From NCBI RefSeq assembly GCF_023343835.1, contig NC_064449.1, positions 2,207,778 to 2,271,777 of the forward strand: a stretch of 64,000 nucleotides of DNA. Reading direction: 5' to 3'. Shown piece by piece: positions 44,970-56,385 of the stretch (its first letter is position 1; each line of letters starts with the position of its first letter). The notes beneath the pieces are model-generated. The model saw only the letters and a program-made list of their open reading frames with translations, searched no databases and had not been told where the DNA came from. The stretch comes from Lagopus muta (taxonomy: Eukaryota; Chordata; Aves; Galliformes; Phasianidae). The position numbers and the translations under genes are program-made.

Positions 44970-46108
44970 CACAGGCTGTTTCCAAAGACCCTCTTCATGA
45001 CCTATCCCTTGGGAGAATCCCTTGTAAAACCATCTTGTTGGAGCTGAAATTTGGGAGCTCATATGGCAAGTGATGGATGGATGGGTTGGTAGGCATCCAG
45101 TCCAAAACCTTCAAGCTGTGCAATGCTGTGCCCACTGCCTGTACCTGAAAAATAACTGGATATAGAGAAATAGGGGTGGAGCAGCAAGCGGGGCTCAAGT
45201 ACTCAGCAGACTGATTAGCAACGGTGGATGAGTCCACGAGCCCCACAGCTGCTGCCCGTGGCCTTGATGCCCTCATTGAGGCACCTACCAAACGGCAAGC
45301 TCTCCAAGCAGCCCTGCCAGGATTTTCCCTGGGGCGAGCAAAGCTGTTTGAAGTGAGGAACTCCTCGGTAAGTGCCAAAGATTATCAGGCGGGTATTGCT
45401 GCGCTCATTTGGTAATGAAAAGCTTTGCGTTCCTCTTAACTGGAAGCCCCTTTGATGCAGAGGACAACACCGATTCTCTGCTTCATTAAGTCCCATTATA
45501 AACATCCCCCTGCTCTGCTTAGCAGCTCATTTAGACTGAAATTCAGCCTGACCAAACCATCAGTGGAACTGAACTCCCCCGGCTCCGCAGCTTGCCAGCA
45601 AGGCAGGGCAGGAGCTCCCGGGAGAGCACACCTAGCCAGATGATGCCTTTTTATATATATATTTTTTTCCTCCATTTTTCTCTAACAAGCTGCAGGATGC
45701 TAAGTTGACTGCAGGCAGTGAATCAGAAATTGTAATTTTGTGGCTCCTCATCCCCGTGGGAATTCTCCTCTCTCCCAGCACGGGGTGAGGGGAAAGGGGT
45801 GGGAAAAAAAAAAAAAAAGCCTTTCCAGTTCTGTTGCAACCGAGGAATCAAAGCAAGAAGAAGGGCTGGAGAGATGCATGGGAGAGGAGCTCCCAGATCT
45901 ATTTTCTCCCCCTTTTCTCCCCCACAACATCCAGCAGGCAATACTGCCTTTTAAGACAAGATCTCTGACGCACTGGGAAGGGGAAAGGTCTATTTTGAGG
46001 TTTCCAGTCATGGTGTGAAATTCAAATCCTGTTCAATAGCAGCCAACTCACTCAAGTATTAATGGATTTCACCATGAGGCTCTCTCAGTGCCTTTCCCTT
46101 TGCACAGT
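44970..46108. other. Unique intergenic DNA with a 15-nt A run
   Basis: Sequence near 45380-45500 has a conserved-noncoding look (TTTGGTAATGAAAAGC, TTCATTAAGTCCCATTATAA). An A15 run at 45804-45818 and a TATATATATATTTTTTT stretch near 45652 are the low-complexity items. No gene. Confidence 0.5.
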
Positions 46109-46147
46109 CATAGAATGGCCTGGGTTGAAAAGGACCATAATGATGTG
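46109..46147 (-). mobile_element. CR1 LINE, very short 3' end (minus strand)
   Basis: TCATAGAATGGCCTGGGTTG followed by AAAAGGACCATAATGATG is the last about 40 bp of a CR1 of the 'TGGCCTGGGTTG' subgroup. Extreme 5' truncation. Confidence 0.85.
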
Positions 46148-46654
46148 TAGGACTGCTGCATTCTGCCATCATTTCTGAGCAGGCCCCAGAACTTCTCATG
46201 CTGCCCAGCCCCTGCTTCTCTCACCAGCTGACCCCTCTCTTGTCCTTTACTTTCTCCATGAATACCAACCTTTGGTGCCATATCTTCTCCATCTTTTTCT
46301 GTTGGCTGCCTGAAGTGACAACTCTGCATTACAGCTCTCATTTTATCTGGAAAGAAATGTCTTAGCCTTTCCTCTCCTGTGTTTGTCAGCTTTCCACGCC
46401 ACTCCCAGCTGTTAGACAGAGCCTTCAAACCATCTTTGCCGCACTGCCCACCAGAGCAGAGCCTGACCTTATCATCAAGTGAAAGACCAAATAATCCAGA
46501 AAAGACAATAAAACGAGTCATTTTTGGATAACTCATAGGAAAATAAATAAAGAAATAAATCATTGGAGCTTACACTGCAGCTGTACCAACTTCACATGCC
46601 TCATTCACTTCCCTTGCTCATCAGAGACCTAAGGAAATAGCATGGACACGCGTA
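46148..46654. other. Unique intergenic DNA
   Basis: A 151-codon minus frame covers most of this interval and ends in the CR1 tail. It has no recognised domain and is not called. Confidence 0.5.
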
Positions 46655-46874
46655 AGGGTCAGGATGGGGGTTAGGAAATGGTGCTGCCCCAGAGGGCAGT
46701 GAGCACGGCACAGATCCCCAGGGCTGTGGGCATGGCTTCAAGCTGCTGGAGCTCAGGGAGCTTTGGGACACCACTCCCAGCCATAGGAGTTGGGGCTGGG
46801 TGGTGCTGTGTGGAGCCAGGGGTTGAACTCAATCCTCGTTGGTTCCTTCCAGCTTGGAATATTCAATGATTCCT
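46655..46874 (+). mobile_element. CR1 LINE, 220 bp 3' fragment (plus strand)
   Basis: CAGTGAGCACGGCACAG, 'CCCCAGGGCTGTGGGCATGG', CTTCAAGCTGCTGGAGCTC, 'TGTGTGGAGCCAGGGGTTGA' and 'GGTTCCTTCCAGCTTGGAAT' then ATTCAATGATTCC match the CR1 subfamily whose tail is also seen near 37.1 kb. Confidence 0.93.
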
Positions 46875-47592
46875 CAAAGATTCGCCTGGTGCAAGGGGAC
46901 TTGGGGGCTTCTCTGTTCTCAGGCAGTATCAACTTTAAAGAAAATGCAGCCTAGAGAGGGAAATAAAGCTGGGGAAATCTTGCTTTCGGGGCTGACTGAG
47001 TGATGAGTTTCCTTTGAATGAAAACTATGGTAGAAATTGATTTTAATGTTTCCCCATGCATTTTCTGTTCTTCATTAAAAAATTAAAAAGGAGGGTTTAT
47101 CTGAAATGTTTCTGTTAAGTGTTCGTCCCAGCCTGCAAGAGGAGAAACTTCTCAAAAATAAGCGGTTTCGTAAAAATATTCAATTCTCCACCAAAATAGA
47201 GCTTAAACGGAGAAATATTAACCAGCTCTAACAACATTGCATCAGGAGGGAAATAGCTGCAGATAGAATCTTATTTCTCAGAGCTGACTTTTCATCAAAA
47301 CTCTCAAGTTTTCCTGCCTAAAAATTTCAATTGAAAATATGATTTTGTATCCTCACAGGAATCGGGTGCTTTCTGAAATCAATTTCGTTTAGTCAAGAAT
47401 CCAGCTTTCCATCCAGAAGCAGGCTGGGCACAAAGTGCTTGCCTTTCTCTCCCCACTTCAATTGCCACCCTCTCCTCCTCCCCCAAGATCCCTCTTTCAC
47501 ACATCACAGACACTGCTGTCGAATTTGTTCTGAAACACTCATAGTCCCTGAAGAGGTCATTAAGCACTTCTTGGTCTTTATCCCCTCCTAGC
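46875..47592. other. Unique A+T-rich intergenic DNA
   Basis: Repeat-free in appearance, with frequent TTTTAATG, AAAAATTAAAAAG and ATTTCAATTGAAAATAT strings. The last is a near-palindrome around CAATTG. Possibly a decayed element or neutral. Confidence 0.45.
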
Positions 47593-47718
47593 TGTTTTCT
47601 TTCTTTTTTCCCCCCCTCCTCTTCCCTTTTCTTTCCTTTTTTTTTCCCTCTTTATTTATTTATTTATCCATCTATTTATTTATTTTTATTTTATTATTTT
47701 TACCTCTTTTTTTTCCAC
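47593..47718. repeat. Polypyrimidine / (TTTA)n low-complexity tract
   Basis: A run of C/T only (TTTCTTTCTTTTTT, then CCCCCCCTCCTC) passes into TTTATTTATTTATT. The long pure pyrimidine section could form a triplex in principle. Typical of neutral low-complexity DNA. Confidence 0.9.
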
Positions 47719-47809
47719 TTCTGAGCTTGATGAAAGCCTTACCTGGAAGGACTGCCGATAGGTGCATAGACTTCCTGCACGTGCTGGGACTTGCAGCTAG
47801 GATCATTAT

Positions 47810-48010
47810 AGTGGTCTCCCTCAAATATTAATCGTTTTATCAAATTAGTTGCATATTAATGTGACGGGTCTGCAGGAGCTCTTTTTGCTATAAACCTTTG
47901 GCCACTGTTCTGTGTACAGAATTATTGATAGCGTGTTATAAATGTTTGATTGGCATGACTTTGGGTTGGTGCATTACAATGAATGAGCTATCCTGTTTGT
48001 ACCAGGTAAA
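47810..48010. promoter_or_regulatory. Conserved-looking block with ATTA and Hox/POU-type motifs
   Basis: CAAATATTAATCG, TTTTATCAAATTAGTTGCAT, ATTAATGTGACGGG, GCTATAAACCTTTGG, AATTATTGATAGCG, TTATAAATGTTTGATTGG and GCATTACAATGAATGAGC lie in sequence without repeats. Preserved CpGs in an otherwise A+T-rich, CpG-poor region add to the impression of constraint. The function is unknown; this is inference from texture only. Confidence 0.38.
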
Positions 48011-48580
48011 TCCCTGTTAAACATCAGATCGCTTTACAACCATTCTGTTTCCTACGGACACCATCGTGATCAATGCAGAAATAGGTTTTAAGCTTTTCAG
48101 AGGTTTCCTTGTTCTCTAAATCTGCATCTATCCCTATTTTCATATCCAGGATGAGTTCCCAGAGCACCAAAGCAGTGCACAAAGACATCCTTACCGGGCC
48201 AGGAATGATCCCCGTGGGTGCTCTGCATGCAACGTTTCAGCCTTCCTTATCATCAAAGGGGCTGTTTGCTCATTTCTTAATTTGACTTCTTCCATCAGCA
48301 AAATCCTCCCCGTTCCCACTTTGTGGTGAGAGGGAAGATGGGGGAGGCTGAGTAAAATGCTGATGCTTTCATGCTGCCACGAAAGGCTTTACAAAAGAGC
48401 CTTGTCAAAGCAAACTCCTGTCCAGCTGGGAGCCCTGTGCCCTCTGCAGAAGGCTTTGGCCTCAGGCTTTGTGTATGGGGTCTCCGAAACAAACTTGTAA
48501 TTGGAGAATTAGGTGCCGCGTGAGCAAAAAGCAAATAAATGCTCATTTCACAAGATCTTAGAAGCACTGGAGAGGTGGAT
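48011..48580. other. Unique intergenic DNA
   Basis: No repeat and no gene. It may continue the conserved-looking sequence on both sides. Confidence 0.45.
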
Positions 48581-48790
48581 TCATATAAAAGATAATGAAC
48601 CGTGGTATATTTGTTACAAAGCTAAGCAGCTAATCTGACATCCCCGAGAAGCTGCTGCTGTGTTTGCTACTGCTGCTGCTGCTTGGGTAATGTGCTGTGC
48701 TTGCTAATGAGATTCTGTATCAGGATATTTACCAGGAGTCCATTCAGCACAAGCTCAATTTGCAGTGAGTGTAAGCCCCTGCAAGTCCCT
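48581..48790. promoter_or_regulatory. Conserved-looking block with an interrupted CTG run
   Basis: GATAATGAACCGTGG, AAGCTAAGCAGCTAATCTG, a CTGCTGCTG...CTACTGCTGCTGCTGCT stretch (48651-48681), GTAATGTGCTGTGC and GCTAATGAGATTCTG are packed together. The trinucleotide part is short and interrupted. Neighbouring TAATGAGATT cores make a regulatory reading possible. Confidence 0.28.
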
Positions 48791-48970
48791 GACTACTATG
48801 ACAAGGGGAAGCAGCCATGCACCTGGACTGAAGTGCATGGTGTGCAGAGCTAACAGCAGTTTGGACACCTCAGCCATGGGGTTTGTCCATGGCCTTTGGT
48901 TTTGGTGGCACTAACTACCATGTGCACTTGTGGACACAGAAGGAGAAAAAAAAAAGTCACTTGTGTTTAG

Positions 48971-49109
48971 AAACCATCCCTAGAGGTGTTTCAGAGCTGT
49001 GGAGATGTGGCACTGAAGGATGTGGTCAGTAGGCAGGGTGGGGTGGGGTTGGGTTTGGGGATCTTAGAGGTCTTTTCCAACCTCAGTGATTCCACAGTTC
49101 TATGATTCT
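48971..49109 (+). mobile_element. CR1 LINE, 140 bp 3' fragment (plus strand)
   Basis: AACCATCCCTAGAGGTGTTT, AGCTGTGGAGATGTGGCACT, GAAGGATGTGGTCAGTAGGC, 'GGGGATCTTAGAGGTCTTTT', CCAACCTCAGTGATTCCA and CAGTTCTATGATTCTA show the CR1 tail with a recognisable terminal octamer. Confidence 0.95.
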
Positions 49110-49555
49110 ACCAAAGCTGTTCTCCTGAGCTGGGGGTTGTTACTGTGCTTTGGGCTCCTTCCATCTGTCCATCACCCCCACCCCAGTTACAACACAGTGG
49201 AGCTACAAGGTGGATGTGCTTTAGGAACTGTTGCCATCTCTGCTCTGTGGCAATGGAGCCAAAGTGAGATCATGTACCAGGAGAGTTAGATTTTGCTTGC
49301 TTTGATTTTAAGCAACACACTCAAAGCCATGCAGTCAAATCACAGACAGACTCTTTCCACACTGGAAGGGATATCATATAGCTGTATCCTATTTAGCTGA
49401 TCCTGCTTGATGGAAGTGTTGGTGAACCAAGCCTACTTCTTTCCCTGGACTATGAAGCATGGTCCTGGACAGCCCTGGGACATGTAACTTTCACAGCTCC
49501 ATCTCCAGGTGATGAGCTGGATCCCATTAGCAGTGCCTCCATCACTGTGGAAGTT
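49110..49555. other. Unique intergenic DNA
   Basis: No gene or repeat recognised. A C-rich patch near 49170. Confidence 0.5.
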
Positions 49556-49559
49556 TAGA

Positions 49560-50960
49560 TTTGTCACACTTTAAAACATGACAATTCCCAGCACCTCTGT
49601 TAAAATCAAAACAAAACCACACTGGTATTATCATAGGCAATTTGGGCTAACCCTGCCTCGACAACTGGTGACAGCAAATGTTCTGCATTGGGCTTCACCC
49701 CGCACCACACTCTGCCATCAAATCCTTTCTTTGCAAAACTGAAGGAATCTATTCCCCCATGAGAGCTGACCTGTATCTCTCTTAATCCTCACTGCCCTTT
49801 CCTAAACTATCCTAAACCCTCACCTCCTGCTGATCAGTGTGCTAATGCCTTTAGAGTGATGTCAAGTTCTTCTCCTTGATCAGCAAAAGTCCATTTACAG
49901 CCTGCCACACTACTAATATAGGAAGGATTGATCTCCCCATGTGCATTATTTTGCCTTTATAACACTGGTATGTGCTACGTAGCTCACAGCCCTTCTGTAT
50001 GGTCAAATACTGCTTCATTTCTTCACTGTTTCAGATTTGGCTGCTTTGAGGAAGAGAATATCATATGCAAATGCAGTCTCCTTTCGATTTGCTTGCTTTT
50101 CAGGCAGTTTAGGAACTTCATACAATTAAAATCTCAGCACAGACCTTTGGGGAACTCTACTGGCAAGCCAGATTCACTTACTCCTGCTCTTTATTCCTCT
50201 CCTTTAACCTGTGACATGCTCCCACTTACACGAAGGCAGCCAGCTCTTGAGGATCTCCTAATGAGAGAGCATGAAAGATGCATTTGGGAAATCCATGTGC
50301 AGTACATCGAGCTGCATCACCCTTCTCTACATGCCTGTCAGTTCCTTCAAAGAGCTTCGATGAATGTCTGAAGGATTTCTTCCCACTCTACATCCATGAT
50401 TGCTAATTTATAACCTTTACCACTTCTCCCAGTGTGGAAGTCAGACGTTCTGCTCCGTGCTTCCCCACGTTCCCCTGGAGTTGGTTGTAAAACTTGGCAT
50501 CTCATTTGCCACCTCCTATTCCTTTGGTGCTGAGGCTAATTTAAGCGATAGGTTACCAGCCGCAGTGAGCAGCTCAGCAATTTCATATCTGAGCCCCTTT
50601 ACAGTGCTTGTGTGAATACCATCTGGTCCTGTCATTATTCACTTAATCAATTCATCCTCAAATCCCCTTTGCTGACACTTCAATGTGAGGTTGTTGCTCT
50701 GACTTGTCTATTCCGCTATCCAAATGTCCCAGTGAAGGAATGCCTCCATACTCTGGTGCAAAGAAATAACAGATTTTCTCTTATCTCCTTGCCTTCCTGA
50801 GCACTTCTCCACACCTAGGTCACCTTTTGGTTCCTCTAGGTCTGCAGCAGGTTTCCTGGTGGCATCTCCTTAGCACTGAAGGACCGAGCAGAACTGAAGA
50901 GGATCCACGAAGGCTTTGCTTTCTTTTGTCTTCTTTTCTCATGCAAGGCCAAATGACCAG
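49560..50960 (-). mobile_element. Long ancient CR1/L3-like LINE remnant covering reverse-transcriptase region (minus strand)
   Basis: Read on the plus strand it shows the reversed RT-coding order of old sauropsid CR1-type LINEs: 'CAGACCTTTGGGGAACTCTA', 'TCCATGTGCAGTACATCGAG' and 'CCTTCTCTACATGCCTGTCA' with TCCTTCAAAGAGC, then GCTGAGGCTAATTTAAGCG, 'ATAGGTTACCAGCCGCAGTG', CAGCAATTTCATATCTGAG, 'GAATACCATCTGGTCCTGTC' and 'CTGACACTTCAATGTGAGG'. These cover RT motif A upstream to the linker before the palm. It is the largest single LINE remnant in the window. The outer limits (49560-49850 and 50800-50960) are weakly supported. Confidence 0.82.
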
Positions 50961-52850
50961 CCTTAACTAATACGATGTCCTGATGAGGAGAATACAATTT
51001 CTTCAAGGTGTCCTTCAATCAGCTGGGGCAGCTCAATCAGCCATGCATGAAACAAGCAAGCTCCTTCATCTGCCTAGACTTCCCACCAGTCCCCCACGGC
51101 TGGGCTTGGAACTGAGGCGTGTGGAAGACAGGAGCTTTTATAAGCATTTAAGGAGTCCTGTGTAGTTGTCTTTCAGTTTGGGATTCTTTTCCCCTATAAA
51201 TTCAAAATAGCCTTGGAGGGAAAATGTCACACTCCTCCTCTTGTGCAACCCCCCATGACTTCCCTCCTGCAACCAACCCCTTCCAGCAGAGGGAAGGAAA
51301 ATGTCTATCCAAACCTGACACGTTCCTGGCCTCAAAACGATGTGTGTGTCACATTCAGATCCAGCTCACCTGAGGGACACGGAGGGAGGGAGTGGATTGA
51401 GAGTACAGTTCATAAACACTGTATGTGGAACCTAATGTTCCCGATGCCACAGCACACTTGGCCCTCTTCTCTTTCCCATCATTACTTCTAAAAAGCTCTA
51501 AAGCCCTTACTCAAAGGTTGGGAAAAACTCTACCCTCTATCAGGGAATATAAAACACAGTTCTGAGCTCCTTTTCCACCCAAGACCATGCTTTTCTGCTG
51601 TACCGCAGCCTGTAACCCATCAATATATAATATTAGAGGAACTTTCTGTGCTTATTTGTGGAAGTGAAGGAGAAATGACCACTGCTCACTGTTCCACACA
51701 AGCCTCTCCAATCCATGAGCTGAGTGCAATGCACAAACTCATGGCATAGGGCTTGGGCTGGAAGGAGCAGGAGCTGCAAGAGCCACACCATGCCGGTATT
51801 GCACGTTGCTCAGGCTCCTCATTAACCTGTTATGAGAAATAATGCTTCCTGAATTGTAACTGGAAAGAAACCACCTGGACTATTAAAGCTGCTGTCCCAA
51901 GCCTTCAGCCTTCCTCATTTCCAAGGAGACTGCAAAGGAGAGTGGGCTGCATCAGCAGGAACAGAAGAGAATGTTCCCCTTGCTGTCACACATGAGTACA
52001 TAGACACACACATGCATACACACTAATACATACTCCTGGCCATGCTTGCTAAGAAAAGCTGGGAGCTTGTGGAAGTGGGATGAAGGCAACACCATGCAGC
52101 AAACCTGTCACACTGATGCACAAGTGGTTTAAATCACAGCCTGAAGCCTGGTCATAAAAGCTGTATCTAACCTTTCCCCAGGCAGAACAGTAGAATAAGG
52201 GCATGCTTCACTGTGCACACACCCCAAATATCACTTAGACATCCACACAGATATCCTGCAGCATAGCTGACAAACCAAGTCGTAACACAGGGCACAGAGA
52301 TGTGAAACAGCCCCATCTGCAGAGGTTAGAGCATTTGCCACCCTGCAGGTAAGCACAGCTGTTTGTCTTCGCTGCTTTTGGCTCAGAAAGGTGAGAAATG
52401 CCCTTTGGAGGGGACAGAGGTACCTGCTTTGCAGAGCAGAGCAGAGGAACGTCTGCATTTGTGATCAGCATCCTTTGCTTCCCAGGCATCCAGAGTGGAG
52501 GCTAACACTATGATATCCATTTATATGCAGGGCTAAGTTCCTCTCCCTGTGTTAAGCCCCCCAGCATTTGTCCCTCTGGACAAATTTGCCATCCTCAGCT
52601 TAATAAAAGAAACAGGCAGAGCGTTAACTGCAGCCTTGGCAGCGTGAGAACCTCCACACAAATTCCAAAATGTCACTTTGGAAGTTAGCACTTCATCTTT
52701 TTTAGCTGCGAAGGGTAAAAATCCTCCTCAATGTAAATTAGCACTGCAGCAAAGATGCCAAACCTTCCTTTCCTCCCCCAGTCATGGAAAGATTCGAGAT
52801 TGCTGCATGATTAAGCCCTGGCAGCTCTCCCTCCCCTCCTTTTTCTAAAA
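50961..52850. other. Unique intergenic DNA with an imperfect CA-rich patch
   Basis: No supported gene. An imperfect ACACACATGCATACAC stretch near 51990-52030 is the only low-complexity item. Confidence 0.5.
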
Positions 52851-53570
52851 CAAACATTAAATTATGAAAATAAATGTAAAAAAAATCCCTTATGCTACTG
52901 AAATCTGTGATGCTCTGGATCAAATGGGCTGAAATCAGAACAGAAAAAAAATGGAAGGTTACAGGGAAATATCGGCTCTTCATCCTCCTCATTTCACAGA
53001 CTTTAAATCAGTATTAAATGGTTGCATTAAGGAGACAGAATATCAGAGAGGAAATTGGGTGAAATTTCATAGGGCTACTCTCATTCAGTCAAAATGTAAA
53101 TGCATCAACAGAGAGATGTTTTTCAAAACCACATTTGTTTTGCAGCTCATGCATTTATTAAGACGTTTGGGCAACGCCACATTCTTTAGTTTCCAATAAT
53201 TGTGCTTTTCATAGTTTTGGGTTAATTGGGGGAAACAAAAAAAAAAAAAAAAAAGACAATTCCAATTATAAATTGAAATGCTTGGGGGCTGTCAAACACA
53301 TTTTGATTGTACCCAAAACAAATTTAGTTCTGAGTTTCTAATTTTCCAAAATTTCCACTTTTATTTCTGCTTTAGCCTTGAAGAAAAATCTGATTCCATG
53401 AAAAATCTGGGTCCGTTCATAAGCTGGGACAGAATAAAATCTTCCACCTCAGCCTCTGCATTTTTCTAGTTCTCCAATTTGCATCTTAATTTCAGGCAGC
53501 TTTTAACTTTTATTGCTGCTTTCTATTTTAGTAAATATTTAGTCAGCAAATTAGTCTGAATTCTTTTTTA
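52851..53570. promoter_or_regulatory. A+T-rich unique block with an 18-nt A run
   Basis: Repeat-free, A+T-rich sequence with AAACATTAAATTATG, CAATTATAAATTGAAATGC, CATTTTGATTGTACCC and CAAATTAGTCTGAATTC. An A18 run (53237-53254) interrupts it. It could be a conserved noncoding stretch or neutral A+T-rich DNA; the run has no AATAAA upstream and no coding remnant before it. Confidence 0.25.
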
Positions 53571-53754
53571 ATTCCTTTCTTCTTCCTTTCAAGTGTAAAG
53601 TCCTTTCATGATGAAATCTGTGGTAGTTGGTGCTGGGAACTGAAGGACACACGTAGGGACATTCTCCATACATAATTATTTTGTCCTCTTAAAAACTGAA
53701 AAATTGTCATTTTAAAAATTATTTTATTATGTGTGAGTGTATAGGAACTGCTGA

Positions 53755-53955
53755 ATCATGGCCTGAACTTTTGATTGACCACCTGAGGAGCAATGAGTCT
53801 GTAGCAGGAGGCAATGCAACATGAGTCAGCCATGGCAGCACAGGTGAAGGCAACTCACCTGTGCTACCAGAAGGGGTGGAGCCTGGCTCCATCTTTTCTA
53901 GACCCATTTAAGAGCTGACTGCCAGGCAGGAAGGGTTTCTTTTGGAGATCCCTCC
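53755..53955 (+). repeat. LTR-like dispersed repeat, copy B, with inverted E-box stem
   Basis: Second copy of the 17.66 kb repeat. It shares GCCTGAAC, AGCACAGGTG (53837-53846) / CACCTGTGCT (53856-53865) around a 9-nt loop, ACCAGAAGG, 'GGTGGAGCCTGGCTCCA', ATTTAAG (53906-53912) and a TTTCTTTTGGAGA block. The stem is a perfect 10 bp here. It is about 30 bp longer than copy A between the first block and the stem. Spacing of stem, GGAGCC block and ATTTAAG is nearly the same in both, as expected for two insertions of one element. An LTR identity is inferred from the promoter-like layout. Outer ends are not resolved and the strand call is tentative. Confidence 0.62.
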
Positions 53956-56385
53956 TTTGGAGTTTTACAGTGAGCCTAGGACACAGGTAAGCACTCTATC
54001 TATTCTCTTTTGGTATAATAGCCTGCTTAGCCAAACTCTCAGGTGTATTTCTTATTTATAGCATCTGTATGTTCATTGATACAGTGAGGAAGGTCAGGCT
54101 CCAGATGAGGGAAGGCTATCCCTAAAAGATGCCTTTGTTAGAACACTGCAGATCCATTCTCTTCTTGTGAGACTTCTCTCACAGAGGAAGGCAGAAGAGT
54201 GTTTTCATTTCCTGGGAGTGTGATAAGAAAAAAAGGAAGGAAAGGAGAAAATAATATGTGCTTGGGGTTTCCATTTCTTCGTTCATTTCTTTGTTTTCAT
54301 CTCCTTTTTCAAGCTGAGTACGCAGAGAAGCTCAGGACCAGCAGACAGCTCTCCAGAAGAGCAGTTTCCAAAATGTCAGACACTGGAGATATAGAAGGTG
54401 GTGCCTGTGCTTGGGTGTGCAGGCATGGCTGTAGGGGAATGCATCCCTCCCATCCGTACCCATTGCAGCTCCAGGCAACTGCCCAGTTCTTCAATGATGT
54501 TGCAGGAGTAAAGCTGGAATGTAGGGAAGGAATAAGAGAAAGAGATTTGTCAGCCCAAATTTGCACTTCTAGAGTCTAGGCGTGTGCACGAGTTAGAGAA
54601 GAAATACAGGTTTCAGCATGCAAGTCACTGCTTTTGCATACATAGGTATCTCCCTGAAAGCAAGACGGATGACTTTCTGGCAGTGATGATTACTCACTGT
54701 TGACCATAATGGGACTCTAGATGATTACTCAAATAGAGACATCTCTGCTCTGCATCGATGTTCAGGCAGATGAAACCTGTTAGGGCCCCCATCACTTTGA
54801 CACATGCCTGTGCATCAGAAGGGGCTCTCTGCTATTCCTATGATTAAGAGCTCAGCACATTAGGTAAGTTTGGCAGAATAAGGCTCTGTCCTTCCCATCT
54901 CATAGCCCAGTGCGTGTTGAGTGCATGCAGCCTGTTGCTCTGGTTTTCCAGTGTGGGCAAGGTGAGAAGCCATGGAATAAAACTCCCCTCTCCATCCATC
55001 TTAAGTCAGATTAGAAGGAACACCCCCCAAACAAAATAATTCACCTCTTATCAGAGCTAGTGTTTCATCTGACATTTTAACCCAGTACAATCTGTTTCAC
55101 TTTACCAAAAATTCTGCAAAGTTCTGGTTTCAGGTCAACCTCAAACAATTATTTTTTTCTGGATCGCTGGCCAAACCAAGAAAACAATTACTTGCATATC
55201 TCTGCTTGTGACAATCAGACAAGGCAATCTTGCCCTCCATTTGCAACAACAGCAGAAGGAGGCAAAAGATCCAAGCTGTCACTAACACACAGACAGTGTT
55301 ACCAGCTCCTGCCTTCCAGGGCCAAGAAAAACAAGTGATTTTACAGGAAGTGGTAAAGTTAATTATTTCTTGAGCTTTCTTTCCTGGAGCAGTGAAAGAG
55401 AGATGGGGATGTGATTCAGAGATTGTACGTGGCTTGGAGATTCACGAAAGCATGGACAGAGGTTAGTAAAGGAAAACAAACAGCATCCCTATCACACATC
55501 ACTGCTGTCACTTGTGTTTCCAGAAAAACGTGTGTAAAGAGGACATTGAATGAGGGTCCAGCACCTCTCTCAAGTGCTGTGCCCAATTGGATTTATGACA
55601 GAAGTGATCTCATCAGTTCGGATTCTGGCCCAAAGCTATTGGTGAATGAATAGTGATCGTTTCTTAGAGGTGTCCTGTGGGTAGTTCTTAGTACATGCAC
55701 TGGAGGATGGCTCTACTCTTGTTGCTGACAGTTCTTTCAATGACTGCATGTAAATCAGACATGCAGAAAACAGGAAGAAAATGCATTTCCATCACAGTTT
55801 CCATTACATCCCTCTGGTACAGTGTCTTTCTCCAGAGACAGAGGCAATCTGTGGAAGCAAATTACCTCTCAAAATGAAGAGAATTGTACTGCTATCCATG
55901 GTGGAGCCGCAAGACTGAGACGGCACTTCTGGTTTACATTTGTCCTTAACTTCTATATCAGAGATCTGCAGGTAAGCCTTCATGAAGTGTGGTGGCAGGG
56001 TATGTGGCAGCAGATTGTGCCCTCTGAGAAGGGTACAGTCCCAATTATTGGGATTTAGAGTAGGCCAGCCTGACCTTTCACACAACGAGGTCTCTTGACC
56101 TTGCTTTTTTTTTTTTCCTGAGATATGAACTTTGGACTTAGTGTTTCCTCCTTCTTGAAGCCAGCCAAAGAATTAGGGTCCACCAAGGCAACAGATAAGG
56201 AAGGATGGGTGCCATGCCTCTGGGTGTAATGCACAGTTTAGGAGCACATACCCCAAATTTCATTCCTAAACTGCTGTCTCAGGCTGCTAGCAATTCTGGG
56301 CTCTGGAGCCACCCAAATCTTGGTCTACAGGGCTCAGGATTTCTGTTTGATATCCAATGCTTCCAATGTGCACATCACAGGGCTA
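53956..56385. other. Unique intergenic DNA, no supported gene
   Basis: A 126-codon plus frame at 54199-54579 has no recognised domain. Its upstream pyrimidine tract ends in AAG and not CAG or TAG, so an exon is not supported. A short T run lies near 56107-56118. Confidence 0.5.

Noticed and set aside
46108-46563. 151-codon minus-strand frame
   Set aside because: Ends in a CR1 tail and has no recognised domain.
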